Assembly (NCBI GenBank): GCA_015039465.1 | Contig: MU129986.1 | Location: forward strand, 186,001-250,000 | DNA: 64,000 bases | Origin: Phlegmacium glaucopus | Taxonomy: Eukaryota > Basidiomycota > Agaricomycetes > Agaricales > Cortinariaceae | Direction: 5' to 3' | Shown here: piece by piece, positions 46,073 to 57,471 of the stretch | Layout of the letters: every line of letters starts with the position of its first letter | Numbering within the stretch: the stretch's first letter is position 1 | Program-made: the position numbers and the translations under genes | The notes under the pieces: model-generated | The model's input: only the letters and a program-made list of their open reading frames with translations | Told to the model about the DNA's origin: nothing | Database searches by the model: none

Positions 46073-49000
46073 TTATCGATAAAGGGGATAAGAGAGCACT
46101 GGGGAGTTTCGGTCGGGATTATCAAGGTTAGCAAAGCTTCTGCAAGAAAAAAAGCCGTTTTAGGCGAAATCATTCTAAAATAATTAGCTACTGACCTAAA
46201 GACCTGCATATCAACCTAAAACAGTTACAGTGATCAAAGCGACATTCGAAAAACTGAATAAAAGAACATACAGCAGACTTGAAAACCAAGAAAACGTGAG
46301 TATCATCATGGGTGTCCACATCTTGGCAGTCGCCGCACAAGTCACGCGGACAATAGCAACATCGGAACCATGCGCCTTCGATGCAAGTCATGCACCGATC
46401 GCAGATTGCAGCTGGATGGACAAGGGAAGAAAGGTATGCTGTAGTATGTATGGAGGTCAGAAAATTCCATGAAATAGAGAAATAAGACAACCTGTGGGGT
46501 TGTTGGTCTTGGGAGCATTCGGCGAAGGGCCGGCTGGAAGTTTATAGCTAAGGGAACTTTAGAACAAATGAGATAGTATAAAGGATACGCTTACAGGGGT
46601 GGCAATATAATCTGTGATGACTCTAAAGGTATGTCCACTGGCCTAGGAAGTTTGAAAAAGACATGAGAGGGATCGTGATGGGAGTATGACCGCTCTTCAC
46701 AATTGGCACACTAAAATGGATGAGATTTAGTATTACTTTATTCTTTCGAAACATACCAAATTGAAGCTAGATGGGGATGTTGGACAATGACCACACTGGA
46801 ATCTAACACCGACAATCATCTGTGAAAGTGGAAGTACAATGAAGATATAGCTTCATACGAAAATGGTTGGGCTTACACGATGGCAGTTATTACAGAGAAT
46901 TCGGTGGTCGCCTGGAGAGTTAGATAGACCGTCCCTTGAACCAGAGCCAATCATAGTCTGTGCGTAGGAAGATATTTCCGACTCTGCTTTAGACCTCGGA
47001 GCTGTAAACCCAACACTAGCTGCATCTCTGCTCCAAAGATGCAATGCGCGTCGACTAGCGTTTTGAAGCTGTTTAAGTGAGCCAATCAGAAGTGTTAAAT
47101 GTCTCAATTTAAGACCAACCAACCTCAGTTGTTTCCAAAGGATATGGAATCTGGATGAGAGAAATGAAATGAGCTATGTAAGATAGAGAAAGACATTCAT
47201 GTCTCACCTTGATTAATATATGTGATGAATTATGCCCGCCGTCGGAGGAATCCAGGTTCCCTGGCAGACCGGCAGATTCACAATGGGAACAGATATCGAC
47301 AGAATCACATATTGCGCAATGAAAGCGAGCACCGACGATATCAAGGAGACAACTATAAAGATGAGAAGTGAGCACAGAAAGGTTCATCATCAGATAGACG
47401 TACTGTGCGCATTTGACACCAGGATGTTTGAGTGCTAAACAAATTTGTTAGCAGAGTTGAGCATGGGACAAAATAGACAGGTACGAACATAATTCATCAA
47501 GAGCCTCGGGGAGTATGTGAGAAAGATAGTCAGAGCTACTTGGCGGTTCTGACGGTTTATCAGGTACGAGGAGGAATGCATGAGAAGGGTGTAATTCATG
47601 AACTTTACTAGAGAACAGATGAGTGCTTCGGAGACGGCCTCGAAATTGCAAACTGACCTGTAACAAGCTCGACAAAGATGCATCTTTGGACAAGAAGCAC
47701 ATTTGTATCGCTTGCGGGGTGTTACAACAGTACAAGTGGAACATCGCGATATCTTCGCTTCATCTTGCACTGCATATATAGATTTAATGGAAACGACAAC
47801 AATCAAGTTGAAAACGTGAGACGTACCAACATCCTCCCACCCCACATGCCCCCACACTTTCTCTTGATAACTGTGTCGCAATTGGCCCTTTTTCGGGGCA
47901 GCACGGCGCCATTGCGAAGCCCGCTGAGGATCGTCATGCGACAGGGAGATGTTGCTAATGCTTGGTGATGACCCGGGAGGTGACAGACCAGCCTCTATGG
48001 CATGGTGGATCCCAGCAGACTCAATACAACCTGAACAGAGCTCGTAGCCTGCTGACGTCTGAGATGAAGTGGGGCTTGAGGCATTTGAATGTCTGCTAGG
48101 ACTAGAGCTAAAAATAGAGTGCACTGAGTGCAAAGATGGGGTCGATGGTATAGAGGGAAGAGGTTTGTGGCGCTGCGCATCAAAAAATGATTCCGAGCTT
48201 CCGACATATGTGCGGGACGAACTGGAATTAGGACTTGAAAATATTGGGAGGGTTGAAGGAGGGTAAGAATAAGCGCTTTGGGGAGAAGAATCCTTCTCCT
48301 TGCCTTTCTCAGACCTCGACTCAGCTACGGGTGCCTTTTCCCCACAAGTTGAACAAACGTAACGGATGGCCTCCAGTAAAACACCGCAATTCGAACAGTC
48401 AGTGAGAAGATCTGGATCTGGTCCTGCGAGCGGTAGAAAAGGGAGGAACTCTTTATCAATGGCGTGACTTGGGGATTCTTCCTGAATGGATATCGAACGG
48501 ACGTCATTATTTCGTCGTTGATTTTGGGCTGACTCGATCTGCTGGGCAGCAAGCCAGTTGAGCTGCATGGAAGTAGGTCGCGGTCCTCGCATAAGATTGT
48601 TGACATAAATGCCTCCATCAGACATGCCATTTTGCGCTTCCTCATCCCCAGATCCCTGGAATTGCGAAGCAGATGATCCTGAAGTATAACTGTAATAATA
48701 TTTGCCTCGGGGATCCCTCTCCAGAGCAAGATCGCCACCTAGCGAGTCACTTTGCGAGCCCAAAGAAAGAGATAAGTTGTCGGATTCAGATGGCTCTGGT
48801 AATGCGCCCAACTTGGACCTAATTGTCCGTTCGTTCTGGTCTCGCAACCATGCAGCCCCCCGTTCGCTGGCCGCTAGAGACTCGAAGTCAATGCTGGAGG
48901 AATCATCCTGTAGATTTTCTGATAATTTGAGGCGTTCAAATACTGCCGACGGATCTGCCGGGTATCTCTGAGCTGCAACACCAATGTAATCATCTAAAGG

Positions 49001-49731
49001 TTGCCCGGGACCGCCGTGTGAATGGGCGCTTGTGCTTGGTAAACATTGAGATCTAGGTTGGCCATTTATAGAATGCCCATAGACCTCCTTCACCTCCTTC
49101 GTAGTTAAATTATTGGTATTGAAATCAGTGTTCAAGCTCTTCTTTGCTCTTGAAGTGAGAGATTTGTCCAAGGCCCTCACTGACGATGTTCCTGGATCTC
49201 TTGAACTGACTGTGACGGAGTCGTCATCAAGGTCAACAGATGGGGCACCAAATGAGAATGACTGTTGACTGCCGTTTCGTCCCTTAAATTCTTCCATGCT
49301 GGCCAGTGAAGATGTATCCGATAAACTTGGTCCATCGTAATCGACCGAAATTGTCACGCGAACTGTAATTCTTCGGAGACCAAAGCTACGACCCGATAAA
49401 ATGGATGCTGCGGAAGATAATGGCGCGTCATCGCCAGCCTGAAAGTATTGGATGGCCTCGATGAGATCGGCGTCCGTAGCAATATTTGTGATCTCCCCAT
49501 CATCATCCTTATACGCTATAGCGTAGGATGCTGCAGAAAGCGAGAAACATTCTTCCACCTGATGAGTGGTTCCTGCGTCAATATTAGGGAAGTCAATAAG
49601 TAACCGAAAAACAATACCTTATGTCGGAGTACCTCGTATGAACAATTTCGAGCCGAGTTGAAAGTGATTCTCTTGTGCCACTTATCGAATGTGCATTTGA
49701 CGATAAGAGGTTTATCAGGCGGACTGTACAT
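46073..49731 (-). CDS. PB1 and multi-ZZ zinc finger protein (NBR1-like)
   Basis: Start at 49731 (MYSPPDKPLIVKCTFDKWHKRITF); intron 1 joins to VEECFSLSAASYAIAYKDDDGEI, completing a PB1 domain (residues 1-90). A long disordered Ser-rich region follows. I count five ZZ-like fingers: CSNC...CSTC with a ~100-residue insertion before CSGC and HH; CSTC...CASCPKMHLCRAC with HPSHAF; CAIC...CSHC with HNSSH; CNNC...CGHC...CANC with HDPSH; and CDRC...CCYC...CGDC with HDDTH. The end is SFANLDNPDRNSPVLSYPLYR, stop at 46073, after an intron read as GTCAGT...TTGCAG. PB1 plus ZZ resembles NBR1 autophagy receptors; I see no Ig-like FW domain, so the role is inferred. About 1,000 residues. Confidence 0.85.
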
Positions 49732-49864
49732 TATTTAGCGATGACTCGAGGTGGGCGATGGGTAACAACTGAAGGATGCGCAGCAGTCATGTTTGTCACA
49801 CCAGGGGCTAATCTAATCTTCAAGTCTGTCTTCAACCCCGGCTACTATACTCAATTCAACGGTG

Positions 49865-52230
49865 ATGTTGGCAAGGCATTCACTTATCCATTTTAGAAAT
49901 AGAAAAATGTCCTCGACCGTTCTTCGTCCTATACGTCTAGCAGATTGGAAATCGGCTGCACCACAACCTTTATCTGGAACACTCACTTTCGCTGCACAAC
50001 CTAGTTTACCTCAACTTCCAGTTCCCAATCTCAAGCAGACTTTGGACCGTTTGAGAGAATCTTTAAAACCTATTGCTTGGTCGGACTCGGAATATTCTTC
50101 AGTTCTTCGCAAAATCGATACATTTGCCAATGGCCATGGTCCGCAGCTCCAGCAGCGTTTGTTGAAAAGAGCAAATGAAAGACCACATTGGTTGGAGGAA
50201 TGGTGGGATAATGCTGGATACCTTGGCTATCGTGATTCGGTATATGTTTACTCGTATACCTCGCTGGTCACTCTCTCACAGCATTATACAGGTCGTGGTC
50301 AACGTTTCTTATTACTGTGAGGATCCAGACTATGGACTTCAATGATTAATTCTCATGCGCTTGGCCAGATGGGTTTGATAGTGCCCCTATACACCTGCCT
50401 CAAACTCCCGCCAGCCGTGCCGCGGGTATTGCGCGAGCAACCATGATCTTTAGACAGCAACTTAAACAAGGATTAATCAAACCAGATACTATCAAGGGAA
50501 CACCCTTGTGTATGGACACCTACCGGTGAGAAAAAGTGGATTATATTCATATCGCTGACCTATATAATTCACAAATAGTTGGATGTTTGACTGTTGTCGA
50601 GTCCCAAATGAAGGCCTTGACTGGAGCGTCTCTTACGCTAAGCCTGGCGATCTGGGAAACTCTGGTCACATCATTGTATTGCGCAAGAATAGAGTATGGA
50701 AAGTCGAAGTTACCCAGAATGGACGGCTTTTGAGCACTCAAGAGATTGAGAAGCAAGTATTTTCAGCTTGTGGTCAGATATTCTCTCTAACTGACCCACA
50801 CCAGGCAAATTCAACATATCTATGATAATACCTTACAGGAATACCCCGGCGTTGGAGTGTTGACGGCCTCCAACCGCGATGTTTGGTCAAAAGTGTGTAC
50901 AATTCAGCTGTTATCTATTCATGTACATATTCAAGGGGCTCTTTTTTTTCAGGATTATTTCAAACTAAGATCGAAGGTTCATAACAGCCAAATTTTAGAT
51001 GCAATCCATTCGTCCGCATTCATCATCTCCCTCGATTCTTCTCAACCGAATGATCCCATTCATCACAGCCGTGCCCTTTGGCATGGCGACGTTGTCGCAG
51101 GAATTCCAGTCGGTTTGAGAAACCGGTGGGTAGACAAACCATTGCAGTTTATCGTTTTCGACAACGCGTATGCTGGATTAATGGGTGAACACTCTGTCAT
51201 GGATGGTACACCGACAGCACGGATGTGTGATGATATGCTTGATATGCTCTACGACCCTGCTTTTGATCACAGTACATCTTCGGGCGAGCCTGTTCCCTTA
51301 CCACAACCATTGGACTGGGAAATATCACCAGAAATTACTCAAGCAATCAGTGACGCTGACAACGCTGCCAGTGAGCTCGTGGAGAGTCAAGAACTGGGGT
51401 TCTATCTGACTTCATACGGCAAGGCTAGTATTAAGACATTTGCAGTTTCTCCGGATTCATGGGCACAAATGATCATTCAATTGGCGTATAAACGTTTACT
51501 GGAGAATGACAAGAGAAACGGGGCCACATATGAAGCCGCTTCTACTCGTAAATTCTACAAAGGCCGTACCGAAACGATACGTGTTGTCACCAGCGAAGCT
51601 GACGCTTGGGTAAATAGCATGGACGACGACCAAGTCAATGCCGAGACTCGCAAAAAACTCTTCGATTTGGCTACTAGTCAGCACATCAGTCTTGCAGTGA
51701 ATGGTGGTCAAGGTCAAGGCGTGGATCGTCATCTCTTTGGTCAGGAAATATCCCTTCAATCCTGTTCCAGGCTTATATTGATATCTCGACGCTCAGGTCT
51801 TAGAAATCTCTTGAAGGAAGGAGAAGAATTGCCTGAAATCTACAATGACCCCGTCTTCAAAAGGTCATCGTATTGGGTTCTTAGCACTTCTGCGATATTT
51901 TCAAAGCACTTCCCTGTGTATGGTTGGGGCGAGGTAGGTTTTATTGTTGTTTTCCAAATCGTCATCCTTATTCAATCTGATGGATATATAGGTAGTTCCT
52001 GATGGCTTTGGAGTTGCCTATATGACAGGCTATGACGGTGAGTTAGCAAAGGATTGTCATTTTGGAGAGAGTTTACATGAAACCATTGCGCAATAGATCG
52101 TCTCCAATTCACCGTCACTTCCCGTAAGGAGATGCCCAACGCTCGGTTTGTAGAGGAAATAGCTAAGGCAGCGGAAGACCTTCATGCACTTCATAATGAG
52201 GTTGTTGCTGCTGCCAAACCTAGATTGTAA
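49865..52230 (+). CDS. CAT2: Carnitine O-acetyltransferase
   Basis: Choline/carnitine acyltransferase family. The ATG at 49865 gives MLARHSLIHFRNRK before an in-frame Met at 49907 (MSSTVLRPIRLADWKS). Key segments: PLCMDTYRWMFDCCRVPNEGLDW, the active-site His in FDNAYAGLMGEHSVMDGTPTA, and the TETIR motif in KGRTETIRVVTSEADAW, close to the carnitine-site motif of the family. The C-terminus reads FVEEIAKAAEDLHALHNEVV and ends AAAKPRL, which fits the relaxed peroxisomal PTS1 pattern. About 640-670 residues, about eight exons. It shuttles acetyl units between peroxisome, cytosol and mitochondrion. A longer leader-bearing form and a shorter form could target different organelles. Confidence 0.93.
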
Positions 52231-52712
52231 GCTATAACATGTATTTATTGTCTATATCAAAGTTCTGCCGTTTGCGCAGTGCGCACTCAGGTCTATATTA
52301 CACGACATGAAAATCAGTCGAAAATATACGGAACTTGTCGATTCAAGTACCCAGTTGACCCTAAAGTGCGATACCGAGACAAGCAGTAGCAGTATTGAAA
52401 AATTTGACGGTAAAGTACCGATTCTGGGGTTTAATTAATGAGCGTCTGTCTGAGGTGATATCGAAAGCTTGATTTGGTGGATGCTAGTTGAGGGCAGTTC
52501 AAATGAATGTCCTATTTTGTAATAAAGAAAACAAAGTCCTCAGTTCCAAAGTCAGGATTGACCTTTTTTGGCGGGACAATATGTTGCTTTGGCGGAATGG
52601 ATTGTCTGCTTCAAACTCGCGGAAATGAGTGGCACGGTTGGAGTGTGCCAGTTTGACTTTGAAACAGTCACTACATGGTGATGAACATTGGAAGCCAGTG
52701 ATACAGAGAGTG
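52231..52712. other. 3' intergenic between CAT2 and RPF1 (convergent)
   Basis: About 480 bp of AT-rich sequence between two converging genes, holding presumably their 3' UTRs. No gene, RNA or clear repeat seen. Confidence 0.6.
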
Positions 52713-54069
52713 CTACAGGAAAAAGGTTCTTCTTGTCGTTTCCAGTTCCGGCTTTATAAAAAAACGGAATGTTATGGATGAGAGTGAAGAGAGTAAAGGT
52801 GATACGAACTTTCCATGCCCAGATAACTTCATCATACTTGGGAGGGACGGTTTTCTTGTGTTCTTCTTGTTCCGTCGGTAATTCCTCTGGGATTTCTGAA
52901 GGCTCCTGGTCCTTTTCTCCAGCTGGAATAGGTGGTACATCCAGAATAAGAGGTTGTGGTTCCTCTCCAAAGTCATGCACTGCAGGAATTCCTTTTTTGA
53001 GCCATCGTAATTTGAGTGTGAACCGAGGTCCGATTTCCTGAAGCGCAACTTTCTCTGTGGATCTGAAAGCATAACTACAAAAAGCCCGAATGAATAAATA
53101 TTGTTCCTCATGGAAAACGGGCAGCGCACCGATGTCGTCGAAAGAACAAGAAATCGCGCTGGTTGTGGAGGGTGACAACCTGTCGACCTTGGAACTCTGG
53201 CAGCTGGGGGAAGGTCGTTTGAAACATTCGACCAACGGCATGCCCGAGTCGTGTTACGAAATTATTTAGCACAAGTTCAGGATGGTGAGGTGTAGCTCGT
53301 GCATGTCCCTACACGCCGATGAGCATTCTGCGATAGAAAAGTAAGGAAAGATCGGCTCTCACATATATCTGTCTTGTTAGTTCAATAGAAGTTAGCTTGA
53401 AATACGCAGAAGGGCCATTAGGAAGGTGAACCAAAGTGATTGCATCTAATCAAATGAGTCAATGACAAAATGCACAGACAAAGTAATATTTACTCGGCTT
53501 CTTCATGTCCTCGTTCACAACACAGAGATGTTTATATCCACGGTCTGCAGCCCATCCCGCTATACGACCCAGCTCAAAGCCTTTGCCTTTCTTCCGACGT
53601 ATAAATTCTCCACCGGGAAAAACGCCGACCAATTCGTCACAAAAGTCATAAGTTCGTTTTGAAGCTTTTGGAGACGTTGTGATCAGGATCTTCGGGGGTA
53701 AACCGGGATCATCCACAGAAGTAAAGTATGAGGCAAATGGATCGTTATCAAGGTCCGCTGCTAGCTCGTTTTGTTGAGAACTCGAGGTGGAAGGGTCGGC
53801 AGTTAGGATAGACGGGTCAAATTCTCTGGTATTGTCAAGGGTGCGAGGGACGTTTTCTGCGAGACGTTTCTGGCAAGGTTCATTAGTTTTGCTGGTAAAA
53901 TAAGATATTATCTTACCTTCTTTGCAGCAGGGTCATTCGCCTCCAGTTTCGCGAGTGCAAGACGCCTTTGCAGCTTCAACTGGCCTTTTGCCTTTTTTGA
54001 TTTGCGGACAACTTCATCTCGCTTTATTTTGTTTTTGATCAAAGATGGTTCAAAGCGACTTGTAGGCAT
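52713..54069 (-). CDS. RPF1: Ribosome production factor 1 (Brix domain)
   Basis: Start at 54069 ([26 protein letters not shown]); an in-frame ATG at 54108 is possible. Landmarks: the Brix domain opening [19 protein letters not shown], then [58 protein letters not shown], and [18 protein letters not shown], followed by [28 protein letters not shown]. The last intron is spliced so that the protein ends [13 protein letters not shown] (stop 52713), as in other Rpf1 proteins. An acidic, Pro/Glu-rich insertion (about 52810-52950) precedes that end. About 350 residues. It works in nucleolar 27S pre-rRNA processing for the 60S subunit. Confidence 0.92.
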
Positions 54070-54230
54070 AATAAATTTGAAGTTCTGGTCCAGCGACTTG
54101 TTAGTCAATTGGAATGAGCAAAGAAAGAAAGTTTTCTGGATCGGGTATCACCGGTCTGTGATCATAGATACTACGGTATTATGTAGATAGCATTGAACAA
54201 ACTCATTCCTCGACGTCGCCTTGCCTAGTC

Positions 54231-55368
54231 ATGTCTGGGTTGCCCTCAAAGAACCAGGATTATGGTACGAAGGAATACTGGTGAGTTCATATATTTCGAT
54301 TACTGTAAGTCACCAAAGCGAACTTACATATTGCATTAGGAATCAACGCTACTTAGAGTCAGTTCTTTCGTTATCATGGTTGTGAACATCACCGATTGAA
54401 GAATTACGGAAGAGAAGGACACAACGAATCTTTTGACTGGTTTAAATCATACGCAGATCTAGCTGAACTTCTCCACCTACTCGTCCCAAGTAAATCTTCG
54501 CGAATTCTGATGCTTGGATGCGGAAATTCTACATTGTCTGAAGATGTGCGTCTCAAACCAGTTATTAACTTGGAATCAATCAATGTCTAACTATGCATTA
54601 AGATGTGGGACGATGGCTATCGTAATATTGTGAATGTTGATGTCCGTTCACGCTTGTCCAGTTCCTTTTCAAGTTTTCCTTAAATGAAAGGGAACGCTTG
54701 GATCTTTAGTATTCTGCGGTCCTCATTGAACAAATGCGGAAACGACATGGCCAAGTTCGACCAGAGATGGAATGTACGTTTTCATGAAACTTTTATCTTT
54801 CACTTTATATTGACTCGTTAATAGGGCACGAAATGGACGTTCGGGATCTCTCCTTCGAAGCCGATTCATTCGACGTCGCAATAGATAAAGGTGCGTCTTA
54901 CTTTAATCCTTACTTCAATCCTATACTAAATGTTTCCATCGTCACATTCGGTAGGAACAATGGATGCCATGATGACAGCCAAGGGGGATGTTTGGGTGAA
55001 TGCAAAACCATTTTATGTGATAATACCAGTCCTTAGCTTACACCAGAGCTAGGATCCTCCTCAGCAGGTCGTTGACGATTGTACGAAAGAAGTGGATGAG
55101 ACATTGAGGTATGTGCAAGAACCTATTAATTCTGTAACAATTCAGCAACATTTTGACTTCAGAGTCCTCAAAAAAGGCGGTCTTTTCATCTATTTGACGT
55201 TTGGACAGCCTCATTTCCGTCGACGTTTTCTCACTAGGCCTGGGACGACCTTGGAAATCAAGGAACTGGGAGATGCCTTCCATTATTACTTATATATTGT
55301 GCGTATACATTCATAGCAATATATTCGGATGTTCCATGTATCAGAACAAAAATTTGACATTCTTGTAA
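54231..55368 (+). CDS. Class I SAM-dependent methyltransferase, EEF1AKMT4/METTL13-like
   Basis: Start at 54231 (MSGLPSKNQDYGTKEYWNQRYLE). The spliced frame gives [51 protein letters not shown] (motif I and post-I), WHEMDVRDLSFEADSFDVAIDKGTMDAMM (motif IV) and VLKKGGLFIYLTFGQPHFRRR, as in the eEF1A-lysine methyltransferase/CSKMT family. An intron with donor at 55300 reads on to a short exon ending NKNLTFL at 55368; without that splice it stops at 55316 (VRIHS). Either end is short. About 220 residues, roughly eight exons. The substrate is inferred to be a protein lysine, perhaps eEF1A. Its 3' end converges on and may overlap the NDUFAF7 gene. Confidence 0.82.
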
Positions 55369-57128
55369 AAATCAAGCATAGGATTTTCGCCGTTCCGTAA
55401 GCGTGTCTTCTCCAGTTCCGCATAGGTTTCTAGAAAACGCGAATGCGAAAACACACTGGACTTTCTTTCACCAATTGGGAGCCCACTCGCAGAAGTTACA
55501 CCATCAACCGGTACCCTCCTATTGTTTGGTTGATAGGAGGAAAAGTAACCGGCTCCTACAGAAAAAGAAGTTGCAGTGGATGTTAATGGCGTGATACGAC
55601 TGGGATGCGTGTCATCCAGAGACGACGACAGATCCGAAGGCGGTTGAGAAAGTGTATATTCATACATATCCCGCAGATGTTCGAAATTGGTAGGGAAGAA
55701 GATGTCAAAATACCCTTGTTTCACAAGTAGGGTAGTGCACGGCACGGTAACATTGCTAAATCTTGTCTGAACGACTGGTGCGTTAACACCTGGTATTGTG
55801 TCCGGCAAAGAGGAAAAATCTGAAAGAAGAAGTCGATGGTGAGGAAAATAGGTTCGTAAAGTCCGTAGGAGATTTAGAAGACGTGTTGGCACATATTCAG
55901 CGGGAGATAAATTGGGTGCAAAGGGAAGCGAGCAGTAAATCTTCCTCAAGGTATCAGAGGAACGAATAAGCCTGTTAATAGGTGGAGGATGTTTCAGAAT
56001 GCGACGCATGTTCAGAAACGATTTGATCAAGGGATCCGTGACCGGTGTGTAAATGGTGTCAAAGTCGCCATTGTTGTCGATAGTAACTAATCCTTGGTAA
56101 GGTTGTAGAGTGTTCAAGTCGTACCGCACGACGTCATGAGCAAAATTGTCCTAGCAGGAGAATTAGAATGAGGCCAGGCAGTTCAATTTGGTCGAATACT
56201 TACGATGACCTCCATGGCTACAAAAAAACAAGGGGCCGGTTCCCTCGTTTTCCAGTGAAAAATACTTTTGTGCTCCACCTTTACGAAGGGGTGTTTCGTT
56301 TTCAGCCTTTTCCTCTGCTCTTCCACCAGACTCTCACTGATCTCAATGATGTGGTACTGTGTGCGATCGTAAACCTCTGGATAATCCTCTTGCAGAAGGT
56401 TCAGGATATCCAGCGCCAATGTCCCATTCCCCGCACCAATCTCGTAGATAATAAAGTCTTCGTATGGAAAATATTTCAATAAATATTCGGAGACAAGACA
56501 GCGTCCAATTGCACGGCCATACCATGGCTATTCTTGCCATCAGGGATTGCGCAATATTGACAGGCAATTAGCGCACCTTGAAGAGTTCTGTCGGGGTATG
56601 CCACAGCTGTCGTCCTGGTCCATCGTGTTTGTCGGCTCCATAAGCTGCATATTTCGCACCAACTTCTTCTTGAAATTCGGCTGAATCACGAAAACTAGAA
56701 AATTCGAAGGTGGTATCCTTCGCGTTAAATATAGTCGCCTGCTTGGGGAAGTATCCATAATTTGGATTATATAGAGAATCCTCTATGAAGTCGCGAACCA
56801 ACATCTTCACACCGAGGGGAGGTTTGGTTTCGTTCCCCAGAGTATTGGAGTCAACCAGTTGAAGGTCATGAAGATCATCGCTGACTTTTCCATCAAAGGG
56901 ACTTGCATTGTAGTTCCATTTGTCTGTAGGCTCGTCGGAATGTTTGACTTTTCGAGGCTTCGCTTGCCAGATTGGACCACTTTTAAATGTTCGAAAAAGC
57001 AGATTTGAATGGTAGGGTTGCAAGTTTGAAATACATCGGGTCGCGCGAGCGCCTAACAATATCATGTGAGAGGCAAAGCCCTCTAGATTTTCGGACCTGT
57101 TGGACTTCTGGAGTCCTGACGCCGCCAT
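55341..57128 (-). CDS. NDUFAF7: NDUFAF7/MidA-type protein arginine methyltransferase, mitochondrial complex I assembly
   Basis: Start at 57128 (MAASGLQKSN). The N-terminus is basic and hydroxylated (ARATRCISNL, LLFRTFKSG), fitting mitochondrial import. Family signatures: PPLGVKMLVRDFIEDSLYNPNYGYF, GRQLWHTPTELFK, GRCLVSEYLLKYFPYEDFIIYEIGAGNGTLALDIL (motif I), YDRTQYHIIEISESLVEEQRKR, and after a short exon NFAHDVVRYD followed by QGLVTIDNNGDF and VVQTRFSNVTVPCTTLLVKQGYFDIFFPT. It ends MLDFYKNVKFLF. About 540 residues, four exons. The human protein methylates an arginine of NDUFS2; here activity is inferred from the family. The last 28 bp may overlap the converging methyltransferase gene. Confidence 0.92.
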
Positions 57129-57471
57129 CGGCCAGCACCTTTATGTAATCAGCTTAGTAAGCGCCAAGGGCGCAACATAAAATAAAAATCTCGGAACAGT
57201 ATTTGAAGACTTCAATCGAATATATCACAATATATATCCTTTATCATTAAATATGCATTGTTCTAGGCTATTTTGCTTTCTCTTGTTGTTTAATATGACC
57301 GGGAAGATTCGGGCCGCCCGGGCCTCATACTATGCACAGCCACTCGCGATGGCTAGTGCTAAGTGCGCAAGCGAGCGACAAGAACTCAGAAAATTTTCAT
57401 TACTGACGCTCACTACAGTACCGATATTCAAATTTTTTGAATCGCCCTTCCCCTGGGACTTATATTCAAGC
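57129..57471. other. Divergent promoter region NDUFAF7/MMS19
   Basis: 343 bp between divergent starts. A 77-codon ORF at 57253 looks like chance: no splice support, not conserved-looking. No clear site beyond GC-rich GGGCCGCCCGGGC near 57312. Confidence 0.5.
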
